DNA of 64,000 bases, taken from positions 620,001 to 684,000 of the forward strand of contig CAVVKG010000001.1 in assembly GCA_963748925.1 (NCBI GenBank), written 5' to 3'. Below the pieces are notes generated by a model, which was not told the DNA's origin, ran no database searches, and saw nothing but the letters and a program-made list of their open reading frames with translations. This document shows, piece after piece, positions 8,482 through 17,861 of this stretch. The stretch comes from Cryomorpha sp963748925 (GTDB lineage Bacteria; Bacteroidota; Bacteroidia; Flavobacteriales_D; Cryomorphaceae). The translations under genes and the position numbers were made by a program. How positions within the stretch are numbered: the stretch's first letter is position 1; each line of letters opens with the position of its first letter.

Positions 8482-10761
8482 CTAATCAGAATCAGTATCC
8501 GAATTTTCATTTTGGAGAAGCATTTGAACCATCCTCAATTTCCCATAACTATATTTGCCTTTTAGATCAGCATATACGGCATTCATGCCTTCGTCATCGT
8601 TTTTTTGGTAGCTCTTAGTTATCTCGTCTATCTCATCCGATTTAAGAAATTTCAAAACATCTACTTTACCAGCAGCAATTCCTCGTGCAGCATGGCCTTC
8701 AATAGTTGATTCTGCCAGCGATCTTTTAACCGCGATTTGCTCCAGTGAAAGTCCTTCTTTAATCAATTTATAAGTCTCCTCATAAGTTGCTCCTTTCTGT
8801 ACTTTACCACTTTTTGACTTTTTCTTACGGCCGGTTTTGGTGGTTCCCTTCCGGGGATTTTCACGAATATGACTCTCAATCTTATTTAAAAATGCTTCTC
8901 TCTTTGCATTTCGTTGACGGCGCTCTTCGTCACCATTTTCAATTTCTTCACCGGCTAGAACACTTTTTGTGAGACGCTGAGCCTTTTGGACATCAGCAAT
9001 ATTACGCATGAGGAGCTGATCTATCTCTGCAATGGCGTTAACATAAGTTTTAGAGCGCGCAAAACCGGCAGCTTCTTCTTTGTGCAATAAAATTTGATAC
9101 AGTAAGTCATTCAAAAAATTCAAATAATAACCACTTCCTTTCTCCACCCTTTTTTTAAGCGTACTGTAATCTCCGGAATGCAGAAGGTTCGAGATTTGAT
9201 TTCGGAATTTCCGCGCATTTTCAAATTCCGAATTTACATTTTGCCGCACATTTGGCAGTGCATCTCGCATATCGGCATCTTCAAATTCCATTTTGGATGC
9301 CGCTTTACGTTGTACATAATCTATTTGATTTGCAATGGGTTCAAAATTAAATGTGCTGTGTAAGGCGTCGTGAAGATAAACTGCTTGTCCTGTTTTTAGC
9401 AATTCAGTCAAATCTCCCTGCTGGTTTCTAGCCTTCTGAAAATCTACAACCTTTAAATCGCTTGAAATCGCTGATGTATTAATTTTTGTTCTTAAAACTA
9501 AGCCATCAAGAGAGCGCAAACGCGAAAGGGCTACATAAACCTGCCCCGGTGCAAACGCCTGACCAACATCTATCACAGCCTTATCGAAAGTAAGACCCTG
9601 ACTTTTATGAACGGTAATTGCCCAGGCGTGCTTAATAGGGTAGTGGCTAAAAGTTCCTGCCACCTCCTCTGTGATCTCTTTATTGGCATCAACTCCGTAC
9701 TTTACATTTTCCCACTGCATTTGCTCCACCACTAGTTCTTTCTCTTCTCCACTCATTCGTACTTTGATGTACGAAGAGCCCAATTCAATTACTTTGGCGA
9801 GTTTTCCATTGAAGAAATTTCCTTCAGGATCGTTCTTCACAAACATTATTTGTGCTCCCTTTTTCAGAGAAAGAGTTTCGGGTAGGGGATATAACTGCTC
9901 CGGGAAATCGCTTTTCACTTCTGCCTTAAACGTAAAAGTTTTATCGGGTAAGGCTTCCAGCGCCTTTTCATTAATACTGTTTGCCTGATAATTATGTGTT
10001 GTAAGGGTTACTACGCCATCTACCTGATCTATATTCGGCTGGTAATAAGAGTTTAAGGTAGCGATATCTTCTGCTGTACATTCATTGTTCCTCAAGTTAT
10101 TGAGAATATTGATAAAGGTGTTATCCGACTGGCGAAATACCTTTTGCAACTCGACAAAAATATATCCTTCTTTCATCAAGGCTTTTGACGAAAAGAAGTG
10201 GATACTAGGGTAGTGGAGTCTCAGCACATTCCACTCATTGTCTTTTACAATAGGCGGAAGCTGAAATAAATCACCGATAAGCAGGAGTTGAACCCCTCCA
10301 AATGCCTTGTTGTGAACCCTGCGAGCTGTCCTTAGCCGATGATCAATGGCATCTAGCAAATCTGCTCTGAGCATACTTACCTCATCAATAATCAATAAGT
10401 CAATATCCCGAAGTACCTGTTTCCGGACGCTGTTTAGAGGATGCCGGCGCACCAGTTCTTTTGCGTTAAAAAAACGCGCTGAGGAATTGGGGTTGTAATC
10501 AGCATTTTCATCCGGATTATAGGATCCGAATGGTAGCAAAAACTGTGAGTGAATCGTAACACCTCCAGCGTTGAGAGCCGCAATTCCTGTAGGAGCTACA
10601 ATCAGGTGTTTCTTGTGAGTTGCTTCCGCTAAATTGTGAAGAAAGGTGGTTTTTCCCGTCCCCGCTTTGCCAGTAAGAAAAATATGGCGCGATGTAGAAT
10701 TGACAAAATTCGCGGCAAGTTGAATTAAGTCGGTTGAATCGGTATTTGAAGTAGTAGCCAT
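8482..10761 (-). CDS. Pif1-like superfamily 1 helicase with C-terminal helix-turn-helix
   Basis: A 759-residue DNA helicase. The Walker A motif GKAGTGKTT is at residues 31-39 and the Walker B-like segment LLIIDEVSML is near residue 125. Later motifs include FRQ (VFRQSDNTF) and the UvrD-like C-terminal motif AITVHKSQGLTFD with YVALSRLRSLDGLVL, as in Pif1/RecD-like helicases. After a basic linker (GRKKKSKSG) the last 110 residues carry a helix-turn-helix (EGLSLEQIAVKRSLAESTIEGH), like the HTH_40 domain attached to some bacterial helicases. Likely roles are G-quadruplex or stalled-fork processing, inferred from Pif1 relatives. It is a single-gene unit, well supported along its full length. Confidence 0.88.
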   Translation of the reverse strand: MATTSNTDSTDLIQLAANFVNSTSRHIFLTGKAGTGKTTFLHNLAEATHKKHLIVAPTGIAALNAGGVTIHSQFLLPFGSYNPDENADYNPNSSARFFNAKELVRRHPLNSVRKQVLRDIDLLIIDEVSMLRADLLDAIDHRLRTARRVHNKAFGGVQLLLIGDLFQLPPIVKDNEWNVLRLHYPSIHFFSSKALMKEGYIFVELQKVFRQSDNTFINILNNLRNNECTAEDIATLNSYYQPNIDQVDGVVTLTTHNYQANSINEKALEALPDKTFTFKAEVKSDFPEQLYPLPETLSLKKGAQIMFVKNDPEGNFFNGKLAKVIELGSSYIKVRMSGEEKELVVEQMQWENVKYGVDANKEITEEVAGTFSHYPIKHAWAITVHKSQGLTFDKAVIDVGQAFAPGQVYVALSRLRSLDGLVLRTKINTSAISSDLKVVDFQKARNQQGDLTELLKTGQAVYLHDALHSTFNFEPIANQIDYVQRKAASKMEFEDADMRDALPNVRQNVNSEFENARKFRNQISNLLHSGDYSTLKKRVEKGSGYYLNFLNDLLYQILLHKEEAAGFARSKTYVNAIAEIDQLLMRNIADVQKAQRLTKSVLAGEEIENGDEERRQRNAKREAFLNKIESHIRENPRKGTTKTGRKKKSKSGKVQKGATYEETYKLIKEGLSLEQIAVKRSLAESTIEGHAARGIAAGKVDVLKFLKSDEIDEITKSYQKNDDEGMNAVYADLKGKYSYGKLRMVQMLLQNENSDTDSD

Positions 10762-11163
10762 AGCCGAACTAAGGTAATAATTTGTGAAGAATTATTTATG
10801 GAAATCTGCAATTATAGAGCGTTTTATTGATTTACAATGGGTAAAAAGGATAAATCTGAATTTGATATCAAATCAGATTGATTTACAAATACACTGTGTC
10901 TCGGTTTTAAAAGTAATATAAACAAAATCGATTTTAGATTTGTCTTTAATAGTATAACAACAATAAATGCTGATGTTGGCAATTCTGCGAGCTAATTAGA
11001 AAGGGTACTTGCTAATAGAATAGGGCAGAGGTGCCTCGTCAAACCCAAAGAAAAATTTAATTTCTTGCAAAACAATAGCAAACCCTTATTTTTGCCTTAA
11101 GAAGGAGATGGCCTTTGGCATCCATTTTGTAAAAGAATTACTCGAAAAAATTAAAACCACATA
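10762..11163. other. Intergenic region with promoter of the TPR gene
   Basis: About 400 AT-rich bases separate the divergent helicase and TPR genes. The only clear elements are the promoter at 11065-11095 and, after it, an 18-codon open frame (ATG at 11108, stop TAA at 11162-11164) whose stop overlaps the TPR start codon as TAATG. The purine-rich AAGGAG immediately before that ATG is too close to be a good binding site for it. I see nothing else in the first 300 bases. Confidence 0.5.
11065..11095 (+). promoter_or_regulatory. Bacteroidota-type promoter of the TPR gene
   Basis: TTG at 11065-11067, a 19-base spacer and TATTTTTGC at 11087-11095, a full match to the -33/-7 consensus. The TPR start codon is at 11164. 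That the promoter is intact although the gene behind it is frameshifted argues for very recent decay or for sequence error. Confidence 0.7.
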
Positions 11164-12303
11164 ATGAAACGTATATTTTTTATCCTATCCATTTTCGTCA
11201 CAACAGGTTTGATGGCGCAGAGTTCTAAAGTTGTGTCTGCTTATAATTCAATGAAAGACGGCGATTATGGCTAAAGCTTTAGAATATATTAATGACGCTA
11301 AAGATAATGAGAAAACTATGGATGACTCAAAGACATGGGTTTATCGTGGTCAAATTTATCAGCAAATCGCATCAGCGAAGAAGATTTTGGAGTAAATAAA
11401 AAAGAAGCCGATTAAAGAAGCGCTAGCATCATTCGAAAAAGCGAAAGAATTGACACCAAAGAACGTTGGGTAGATCAATCTAAATTAGGTTATACCCAGA
11501 CTCAAGACTTTGCGGTTAATTCTGGAATCATAGCTTATAACGAAAAGCAATATGAAGATTCTAGAGATTTTTTCCTCATAGGCGCTGATGCCGTGACAAA
11601 ATCGGAATTTTTGATACTCTAGCCGTTTACAACGCTGGTCTTGCGGCAGAACAAGCCGGAGATTACGAAACAGCTATTACTCAATACCAAAAAGCTGCCG
11701 ATGCCAAATATATGGGCTCTAAAATGTACTTGTATATGGCCAACTTGTATGAAAAACAAGATATGCCAGAGAAATATCTCGAAGTTATTAAAGCAGGTAG
11801 AATAAATTATCCGGATGATGCAGACCTAATCGTATATGAATTGAATTACTACCTCAGAAATGATAAATTTGAGGAAGCTGAAAACAATTTGAAACTGGCA
11901 ATAGAGAAAGAGCCAAATAACAAGCAACTACATTTCTCACTAGGCGTAGTTTATGACAACCTCGATCGTCGGGATGACGCAAAAACTGCTTACGAAAAGG
12001 CTATAGCCATTGACCCTGATTACTTTCGATCCTACTTTTAATCTGGGAGCGATGTACTTTAACCAGGGAGTAGAGATGAACAATGCTGCTAATGAAATTT
12101 CGGATAATAAGAAATATAACGAAGCCCGTGCGGCAGCTAAAAAGGTATTTGAACAGGCTCGTCCTTATCTGGAAAAAGCACATGAGCTCGAGCCTACTGA
12201 TATCAGTGCGATTTCTTCATTGGCGCAGCTCTATGCTATGACTGGTGAGAATGATAAATATACTGAAATGAAGGCTAAGGAAGAAGCTGCTACAAAGCAG
12301 TAA
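11164..12303 (+). pseudogene. Secreted/periplasmic TPR-repeat protein, six frameshifts
   Basis: Read across frames this is one gene of about 380 codons. It has a signal peptide (MKRIFFILSIFVTTGLMAQ), then TPR units such as AKALEYINDAKDN, LAVYNAGLAAEQAGDYETAI, QLHFSLGVVYDNLDRRDDA and FNLGAMYFNQGVEMNNAANE, ending AAATKQ. The frame breaks near 11268, 11375, 11410, 11462, 11610 and 12028. The single-base changes (three gains, three losses) sum to zero. Between breaks the protein sense is fully kept. Most breaks lie beside short homopolymers. The final 97 codons run in the original frame. The architecture matches a common Bacteroidota family of exported TPR proteins. An intact promoter precedes it and a good terminator follows it. 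Confidence 0.8.
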
Positions 12304-12334
12304 TCCAACCTTTCAAAATAATGTTATGTTAAGT

Positions 12335-12368
12335 AAACCCGAGGAGCAATCTTCGGGTTTGTTTTTAT
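12335..12368 (+). terminator. Rho-independent terminator after TPR gene
   Basis: An inverted repeat AAACCCGA / TCGGGTTT with a loop of about ten bases, followed by GTTTTT. It lies 32 bases after the TPR stop codon. Confidence 0.75.
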
Positions 12369-12392
12369 AAATGAATAAAATGAGAACATATT

Positions 12393-12755
12393 GTGTATAG
12401 AATCAACGCTTTGAGTAGCTGGTTACTCATTTTTTTATTTATGTTCATTAGCCATGGATGCGCAGAAAAGAGCAATTCTGAAGTGGAACTCGATAATATC
12501 ACCAAAGCGATAAACAATATTGAAGATCGCAAACAAGCCGAAAACTATATCATTAAAGAAAATACGAATCTCCTCGAGATTTTAGAATTGAATTACGATC
12601 AGGCTAATTCTGATGGTATGCGTGAAAAAATTGCGCGTGAGATTTCCATGAAAGAATCTGTTCTGGCGAAGGCCAAGATGAATAGAAGGAATCAGGATAA
12701 AATATTAGATCAGCTCAAGTCAAAAAGAGATAGCTTGAAGAATCTTCTTGATTAA
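12393..12755 (+). CDS. Small coiled-coil lipoprotein
   Basis: A 120-residue protein with a lipoprotein signal (LLIFLFMFISHGC, cysteine at about residue 23). The rest is a highly charged helical body rich in Lys, Glu, Asn and Ile that should form a coiled coil. The start used is GTG at 12393. An ATG in another frame at 12371 reads only nine codons before its stop, and joining it to this frame would need one more frameshift. Given the broken genes on both sides, the true N-terminus is uncertain. Function unknown. Confidence 0.6.
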   Translation: MYRINALSSWLLIFLFMFISHGCAEKSNSEVELDNITKAINNIEDRKQAENYIIKENTNLLEILELNYDQANSDGMREKIAREISMKESVLAKAKMNRRNQDKILDQLKSKRDSLKNLLD

Positions 12756-13003
12756 GTTACGGAATGAGAATCGCTTAGAATCGCATAGAATTGACAATAC
12801 TCCGGAAATTTTGAAATATGGGAAGGAAATAAGGTTTGAATGTTAGTTCAGTGTAAGGAGGTTGTTTTCGCTACTGGTTAACATAATATAAATTATCGGA
12901 CTTATTGGTAGGTTAGAAATACTGTAAACAACCGTAATGGATCCGATTAGTTTTCATTTATATTTTAATTTCAACCACACTAGTCAATCTGTATAGCTTT
13001 CAT

Positions 13004-13012
13004 TAGTTTTGC
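13004..13012 (+). promoter_or_regulatory. -7 element before STAS-like gene
   Basis: TAGTTTTGC matches TAnnTTTGC, but no clear TTG lies 19-21 bases upstream. It ends three bases before the GTG used as start, so either the mRNA is nearly leaderless or the true start codon lies downstream. Confidence 0.45.
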
Positions 13013-13015
13013 GGC

Positions 13016-13406
13016 GTGAATCCTAAACCAGAGCAAAACTTTATTCAGATTTCAAATGCTACCTTAGAAATCATAGGTTACGACATTTGTAATATAAAAT
13101 TCGCTGAAGGAATTGTACTTGAACTGGAAGACTTTATAGAAACTCGAGAGACATTTGAAGAATTATCTCGAGATAAACCGCTTAAAGGTTTATACGAATT
13201 TCCAAATTACACCACGGCTACCTATGAAGCCAGAATGTATGCCCAGGAATCAGTGATAGATTCTGTTGCTGGCGCAATAGTTTTCAACAGCCTGGCGCAG
13301 AGGATTTTAGTCCAGATCTTATTATTTATTCAATAAGCAATTACATCCTGTCGAGATATTTACGAATAGAGAAAAAGCAATTGAATGGCTTAACTCATTT
13401 AAATAA
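13016..13406 (+). pseudogene. STAS/SpoIIAA-like protein with one frameshift near its C-terminus
   Basis: The first 106 codons (13016-13336) read as a STAS/SpoIIAA-like protein of about the usual length minus its last helix. Its pieces include LEIIGYDICNIKF, a LELEDFIETRETF helix and IVFNSLAQRIL. One base gained near 13310-13316 throws the frame. In the next frame the expected ending follows: SYYLFNKQLHPVEIFTNREK and AIEWLNSFK, stop at 13404-13406. The (V)-IFTNREKAIEWL ending is typical of this family in Bacteroidota. It is thus a third STAS-like gene in the window, more distant from the two at 2-3 kb. The start is uncertain (GTG at 13016). Confidence 0.7.
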
Positions 13407-13505
13407 AATATATACCCGTTCCGTAAAAGTTTTAAAATAGTTAAAGATCAGGATTTCATTATTTTTCACAACAAATGCCATGCTAATCTGTTCATTAATC
13501 GTAGT

Positions 13506-14219
13506 TTGTATTTTATCTTACCATATCAAAATTCTCTTAATTATTTCAGGAATAAAGCAATTTTCGCATGTCTAATTCTTTGCTCTTTTTCAATTATGGG
13601 GCAAAACGTGGAATCAACCTCAGGCACATCAGAATCTAAATTACCTATGAATATTACCTTCAAGAATATTGAAAGCGAAAAAATAAAAGAGTGTTTTTTA
13701 GCCGTTTACAACCGCTATGAGGCTTTACATAAGTATGAACTCACTTTGGCGCAAAAACACATAAAATCATCAACGATGCAAGCTCAGCCCATAGTGAGCA
13801 TAAAGAGCCTCTTTACCGGAGTAAAGAAGTATCAAATCAAACTAGCCATTTATGTTAAAGACAGCGATGAATTGCAAGTCAATGATTTACCTGATGAAGT
13901 ACTGACTGGCTGGTTTGCCCATGAACTGGGACATGTGGTTGACTACGAACCACGCTCAAACTTTGGTATGATCATATATGGCTTGAAATATCTTTATTCT
14001 CATAAATTTAAACACAAAGCTGAACACGATGCAGACAGATATGCCGTAGAACGTGGATTTGCAACTGAGATTATTGCTACAAAAAGATATATTCTGGAAA
14101 ACGACTTTTTAGGTGAGTCCTATAAAGCGATTATCAATAGGTATTATATGTCCATTGAAGATGTGGAAATGTGTATTGATGAAGACAATATACCGATAGA
14201 GCCAAAATTTGAGTTGTGA
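13506..14219 (+). CDS. Exported HExxH metallopeptidase-like protein
   Basis: A 237-residue protein with an N-terminal hydrophobic signal (AIFACLILCSFSIMGQN). The zinc-binding motif HELGH occurs in WFAHELGHVVDYEP at about residue 139. A further conserved stretch, HDADRYAVERGF, about 40 residues later, resembles the third-ligand region of M48-like and related peptidases. Residues between could position substrate. The frame opens with TTG at 13506; no ATG lies upstream of the signal peptide in frame, so the start is uncertain. Substrate unknown. It is a single-gene unit convergent with the GH3-family gene. Confidence 0.68.
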   Translation: MYFILPYQNSLNYFRNKAIFACLILCSFSIMGQNVESTSGTSESKLPMNITFKNIESEKIKECFLAVYNRYEALHKYELTLAQKHIKSSTMQAQPIVSIKSLFTGVKKYQIKLAIYVKDSDELQVNDLPDEVLTGWFAHELGHVVDYEPRSNFGMIIYGLKYLYSHKFKHKAEHDADRYAVERGFATEIIATKRYILENDFLGESYKAIINRYYMSIEDVEMCIDEDNIPIEPKFEL

Positions 14220-14291
14220 AAATTTTGGAATACCATAGTATAACTTGAAATAATGCAAGTAGGCTAATTGAAATGCTAAAACTTAGATTAC

Positions 14292-15812
14292 TCATTCGAG
14301 AAATTCCAAAAACCCCTTCATCCTTTCAGATGGCATCACTTTTGGTGTCTTAATCTGTCCGCCCTTCTTTTTGCTAGCTGCCAGGTAATCGTGATATTTT
14401 TCTTTGGAAACCAATTTCACCTGAATGCCTTTAAGAGCCTTACTTCTGGCCACTTTATAGTTTTTATTAGCTCCTTTTAAAGCATTATCTAAAATTTCTG
14501 AGAATTTTGCAGAGTCAATTTCATCATCAGAAACAATAACCCACTGATGAACGTAGTCTCCGGCCTCATTTTTTATAGCAGCAACTGCATATTCGTTTAC
14601 ACTTACACTGAGACTTTTAGATGTTTCAAGAATTCCGGCATCCATTTTTTCTTCGGAAAGCTGTGATCCCACAACATTCAAAAAGAATTTTGTTCGACCG
14701 GTAATTACGATTTCATTGCGTGACTTATCGGTAAATTTAATGGTATCGCCAATGCTGTAACGCCAGGCTCCCGCGCAAGAACTCACAATAAGTACATAAT
14801 CCTGATTTTCTTCTACCTCTTCAATAGTATGAGATTCCGGATTTTCAAGCAAAGCACCAGTTTCATCAACCCCACGTTTGTCAAACGGAATGAACTCATA
14901 ATAATAACCGTGGTGCAATGCCAGGGTCATTGCCATAGTGTCTGGTCTGGATGTGTAGGCGAAAAATCCTTCAGAGGCGAGGTAGGTATCAATGATTGTA
15001 AGAGGCTCTCTACAAATTGAATCGAAATCTTTTCTATACGTTTCATAAGCAACTCCCCCACTCGCATATGCTCGGAAATTTGGCCATATATCGTGGATGG
15101 TTTCCAGTTTATGCTCCTTTACGATTTCTTGCAAAAGCAGCAAAACCCATGAAGGTATTCCGGCAATGGCTCCAATATTCCAGTTTGGAGCTTCTTTAAC
15201 AATGGCCGCCACTCGTTCATCCCAGTCGCTTATACCGGCGATTTCCTTTCCGGGACGGTAAAATAGATCGTAATATCCCGGAAAATTGCTCACGTTAATG
15301 CCGCTAATCTCTCCTTCGAAAAACCCATCTTCGTTTTTATCGAGGTTAGAACTGCTGCTTAGCATGAGTATCTCACTTTCAAAAAGCTCTTCCGGAAAAT
15401 CAAAATTTGGTAATTCCTTAACCAAGGAACGTCCCACATCGCGCATACTTTGCAGAAAATCGTCAGTAATAGGAATATGTTTGCTCTTTTTTCCTGTCGT
15501 GCCGCTGCTTAGTGCGAAAAATTGAGGGCTACCGGGCCACGTAATATCAGGATGTATTTGCTGCTTATGCCACCATTGGTCATGCATGGAGTGGTAATCG
15601 TGAATTGGCACCTCTGCTTTGAAGGCCGCCACTATATCTTCCGCTTCCAAAATCTCGGCAAAGCCATAAAATTTTCCGAATGCTGTATCTTTCGCAGATG
15701 ACAACAAATCTTTCAGCTGATTTATTTGAGGATGAGAATCACTCCTGAAGTCAAAGCTCAATTTTTGATTCAGCTCCACTCCTCTTTTAATTAACTTACC
15801 TATAATAGCCAT
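14292..15812 (-). CDS. GH3 auxin-responsive promoter family protein (acyl-adenylate-forming enzyme)
   Basis: A 506-residue cytoplasmic protein with the GH3 family pattern. The adenylate-forming motif FFALSSGTTGKKSKHIPIT lies near residue 102, followed by LMLSSSSNLD, RAYASGGVAYETYR, and YLASEGFFAY near residue 280. The adenylation hinge region IGDTIKFTDKS...ITGRTKFFLNVVGSQLSEEK follows. Plant relatives join amino acids to jasmonate or auxin. Bacterial members are common in Bacteroidota and their substrate is not known. The start codon follows 2 bases after the stop of the MscS gene, so the two are probably one transcript. Family assignment is firm; the substrate is not predicted. Confidence 0.88.
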   Translation of the reverse strand: MAIIGKLIKRGVELNQKLSFDFRSDSHPQINQLKDLLSSAKDTAFGKFYGFAEILEAEDIVAAFKAEVPIHDYHSMHDQWWHKQQIHPDITWPGSPQFFALSSGTTGKKSKHIPITDDFLQSMRDVGRSLVKELPNFDFPEELFESEILMLSSSSNLDKNEDGFFEGEISGINVSNFPGYYDLFYRPGKEIAGISDWDERVAAIVKEAPNWNIGAIAGIPSWVLLLLQEIVKEHKLETIHDIWPNFRAYASGGVAYETYRKDFDSICREPLTIIDTYLASEGFFAYTSRPDTMAMTLALHHGYYYEFIPFDKRGVDETGALLENPESHTIEEVEENQDYVLIVSSCAGAWRYSIGDTIKFTDKSRNEIVITGRTKFFLNVVGSQLSEEKMDAGILETSKSLSVSVNEYAVAAIKNEAGDYVHQWVIVSDDEIDSAKFSEILDNALKGANKNYKVARSKALKGIQVKLVSKEKYHDYLAASKKKGGQIKTPKVMPSERMKGFLEFLE

Positions 15813-15814
15813 AT

Positions 15815-16753
15815 CTATTTCGTCTCTTCCTTATTATTGTCCAGCACATCTTTTGCCAACCTTATGGGAAATTCTTTTTCACCACCATAAAGTTTAATCT
15901 CTTGTATATCTGCAGGCATATAGTAACCGGCATCTTCAAGCGCTTCTTTGACATTTCTAACTACATTACCTTTTGTAACAAGAGCTTGTCTTCTGAAATC
16001 CTTGGTATCAACCCAAAAATATACTTTCAGATTAACAGTACTCGTTGCTAGCTCATCCTCAATTACAAAATTCTCGTGCTCTTCATCCTCTATTACCAAC
16101 GGTTCCTTTCGGAGAGTTTCCAGAACGGTTTTCTTTGCACCTTGAATATTGTCTTCGTATGCAATTCCTATAATGAAATCCCACCTAAAGAACCCGTCTT
16201 CAGTGTAGTTAGTAACAGGTTTGGTCAGAACGTCACTATTTGGAATATAAACATCTTTTCCATCAAAGGTTTTCAATTTTGTGTAACGAAATTCCAGCGC
16301 TTTTACTTTCCCGAAATTATCGCCAATCATAACTGTGTTATCTACATCAAATGGGCGATTGAATGAGAGTATCACACCAGCGATAAAATTCTCTCCAATA
16401 TCTTTAAATGCAAAGCCGAGTACCACTGCCGAGGCACCGGCAGCTGTTAGAATTCCAGTAGCAATAGAGCCGAGTCCAGCAGCTTTCAGGGCTAACATTA
16501 CGGCGATTAAAATAAAAGTGATTTTGATTGCTTTCCCTAAAAATTTACTCATTAATGGATCTTGAGTTTTTTTGGAAATGCGTCTTTTAAAGAGGTTGCC
16601 AATCCAGGTTCCCAGTAATAAACCAATTATGATAATTAGAATTCCAAGGCCAATCCCCGGCAGCATATCAATGAAATTACTGGTGAAGTCACTTATAGCA
16701 TCAGATATTTCAGCAGTGCTTACTGCACCGCCATCTGGGTTGTTTTGTGTCAT
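15815..16753 (-). CDS. MscS-type mechanosensitive ion channel
   Basis: A 312-residue membrane protein. Three N-terminal helices are seen: around residues 28-50 (LPGIGLGILIIIIGLLLGTWIG), 70-90 and 95-130. The third is Gly/Ala-rich (ILTAAGASAVVLGFAFKDIGENF), the pore helix typical of MscS. A cytoplasmic beta domain (FNRPFDVDNTVMIGDNFGKV; VYIPNSDVLTKPVTNY) follows. Such channels release solutes on hypo-osmotic shock. The gene is transcribed just ahead of a GH3-family gene, with a 2-base gap. A second MscS-type gene lies at 29.1-29.9 kb beside corA. Confidence 0.88.
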   Translation of the reverse strand: MTQNNPDGGAVSTAEISDAISDFTSNFIDMLPGIGLGILIIIIGLLLGTWIGNLFKRRISKKTQDPLMSKFLGKAIKITFILIAVMLALKAAGLGSIATGILTAAGASAVVLGFAFKDIGENFIAGVILSFNRPFDVDNTVMIGDNFGKVKALEFRYTKLKTFDGKDVYIPNSDVLTKPVTNYTEDGFFRWDFIIGIAYEDNIQGAKKTVLETLRKEPLVIEDEEHENFVIEDELATSTVNLKVYFWVDTKDFRRQALVTKGNVVRNVKEALEDAGYYMPADIQEIKLYGGEKEFPIRLAKDVLDNNKEETK

Positions 16754-16828
16754 TTAATCGGTAATTAATTTATCTTCCAATTCTAACACCCCACATTTAA
16801 ATCTGTTCACAGCAGCTAATAATCTTTC

Positions 16829-16866
16829 AAAAAAAAAAGGCTGCTCATCAAAGAACAGCCTTTTTT
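16829..16866 (-). terminator. Bidirectional-looking terminator after cold-shock gene
   Basis: GGCTG and CAGCC form a stem with a 12-base loop, flanked by A8 on the left and T6 on the right. It would stop the minus-strand cold-shock transcript, and it could also work on the other strand. Confidence 0.7.
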
Positions 16867-16901
16867 GATTCTTAAGAATCAATAGATCTTTTATAAAAGA
16901 A

Positions 16902-17360
16902 TTATTTCACAATTTTCACATTGATCGCTACAGGACCTTTATCGCCTGGAGCTACATCAAAACTTACTAGATTGCCTTCTTTAATTTCATCGATGTGAGA
17001 CTTAACGTGAGTAAACAAGCTCTCGCCGGTTCCTTTCACTTTGATAAATCCATATCCTTTTGAATCATCGTAAAAACTAACCGTTCCTTCCTTAACCGTT
17101 TCTTCTTCTTCGTAAGTTCCTTTAGGTGGAATGCCTATGATGATGTCTTCTGCTTTAATCTTTTCTTTTTTGGCATTCGGATCCGGAGGAGTATCCGTAG
17201 GATTACCATCCGCATCTACCCAAGCGATCATATCATCAAAGCTTGTGCTTCCGGCATTTTCTTCCTGGCGCTGCTCTTTGCGCTTCATCTTCTCTTCTTT
17301 CTTCTTTTGCTTCTTTTTTTCTTTTTCCCGTTTACTCCAGGTTTCCTGAGATTTTCCCAA
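16902..17360 (-). CDS. Cold-shock domain protein with basic/acidic N-terminal extension
   Basis: A 152-residue cytoplasmic protein. Residues 1-35 are dominated by Lys, Glu and Gln and should be helical and nucleic-acid or ribosome binding. A linker with Pro and Asp follows. The last 65 residues form a cold-shock domain with RNP1 KGYGFIKV and RNP2 SLFTHV. Such proteins bind single-stranded RNA or DNA. The domain begins at about residue 88 (VKEGTVSFYDDSKGYGFI). A terminator follows it. On the opposite side, 500 bases away, is a divergent gene for a tiny Lys-rich protein. Confidence 0.88.
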   Translation of the reverse strand: MGKSQETWSKREKEKKKQKKKEEKMKRKEQRQEENAGSTSFDDMIAWVDADGNPTDTPPDPNAKKEKIKAEDIIIGIPPKGTYEEEETVKEGTVSFYDDSKGYGFIKVKGTGESLFTHVKSHIDEIKEGNLVSFDVAPGDKGPVAINVKIVK

Positions 17361-17861
17361 TTCTTATCCTATTTTAAATGACTCGGCTGAATGAACTTTT
17401 CAATCAACCGCTATGAATATAATGATAAACTTGCACTTGGCAAAGTTTTTCAAGAAATGTATTGCAAAGTTACGAGTAATTATTTTTATAATTCATATTT
17501 AATTTGATTAGATGTGAGCTACTTGAAGAATGTATTTCAATATTAAAAAGTACGACTACTGCGCTTTCTTGCGCATATCAGAACCAAAAAAAAGGTAATT
17601 CTATCAGGTGCGAATATTAGAAATGAACTCAATGCGGGGGTTATTCTGCAGGTGCTGTATCAGACACAGCAGCAAATCAATTTCAACTCTTTTATAATCA
17701 TGCGTTTATAAACTTAAAAGAATCATTTTTGAACCAAGAATGGCTAAAAAAATAAATGTCGAGTTTTACGCTATTGTACATTCTACTGTGGTATATTTGA
17801 TATGGTTCTTAAGGAATGATTCCTTGAACCGTAATAAATTCACATCTAAAAATTTAATAAG
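17361..17861. other. 500-base intergenic region, no gene seen
   Basis: An AT-rich gap between two divergent genes, wide enough for both promoters and long leaders. The only hint is TATATTTG at 17792-17799, which resembles a -7 element, but its nearest TTG is 15 bases upstream, shorter than normal. Open frames on both strands here have no recognisable protein sense. A long 5' leader would fit a cold-shock gene, but no specific structure could be shown. Confidence 0.4.
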
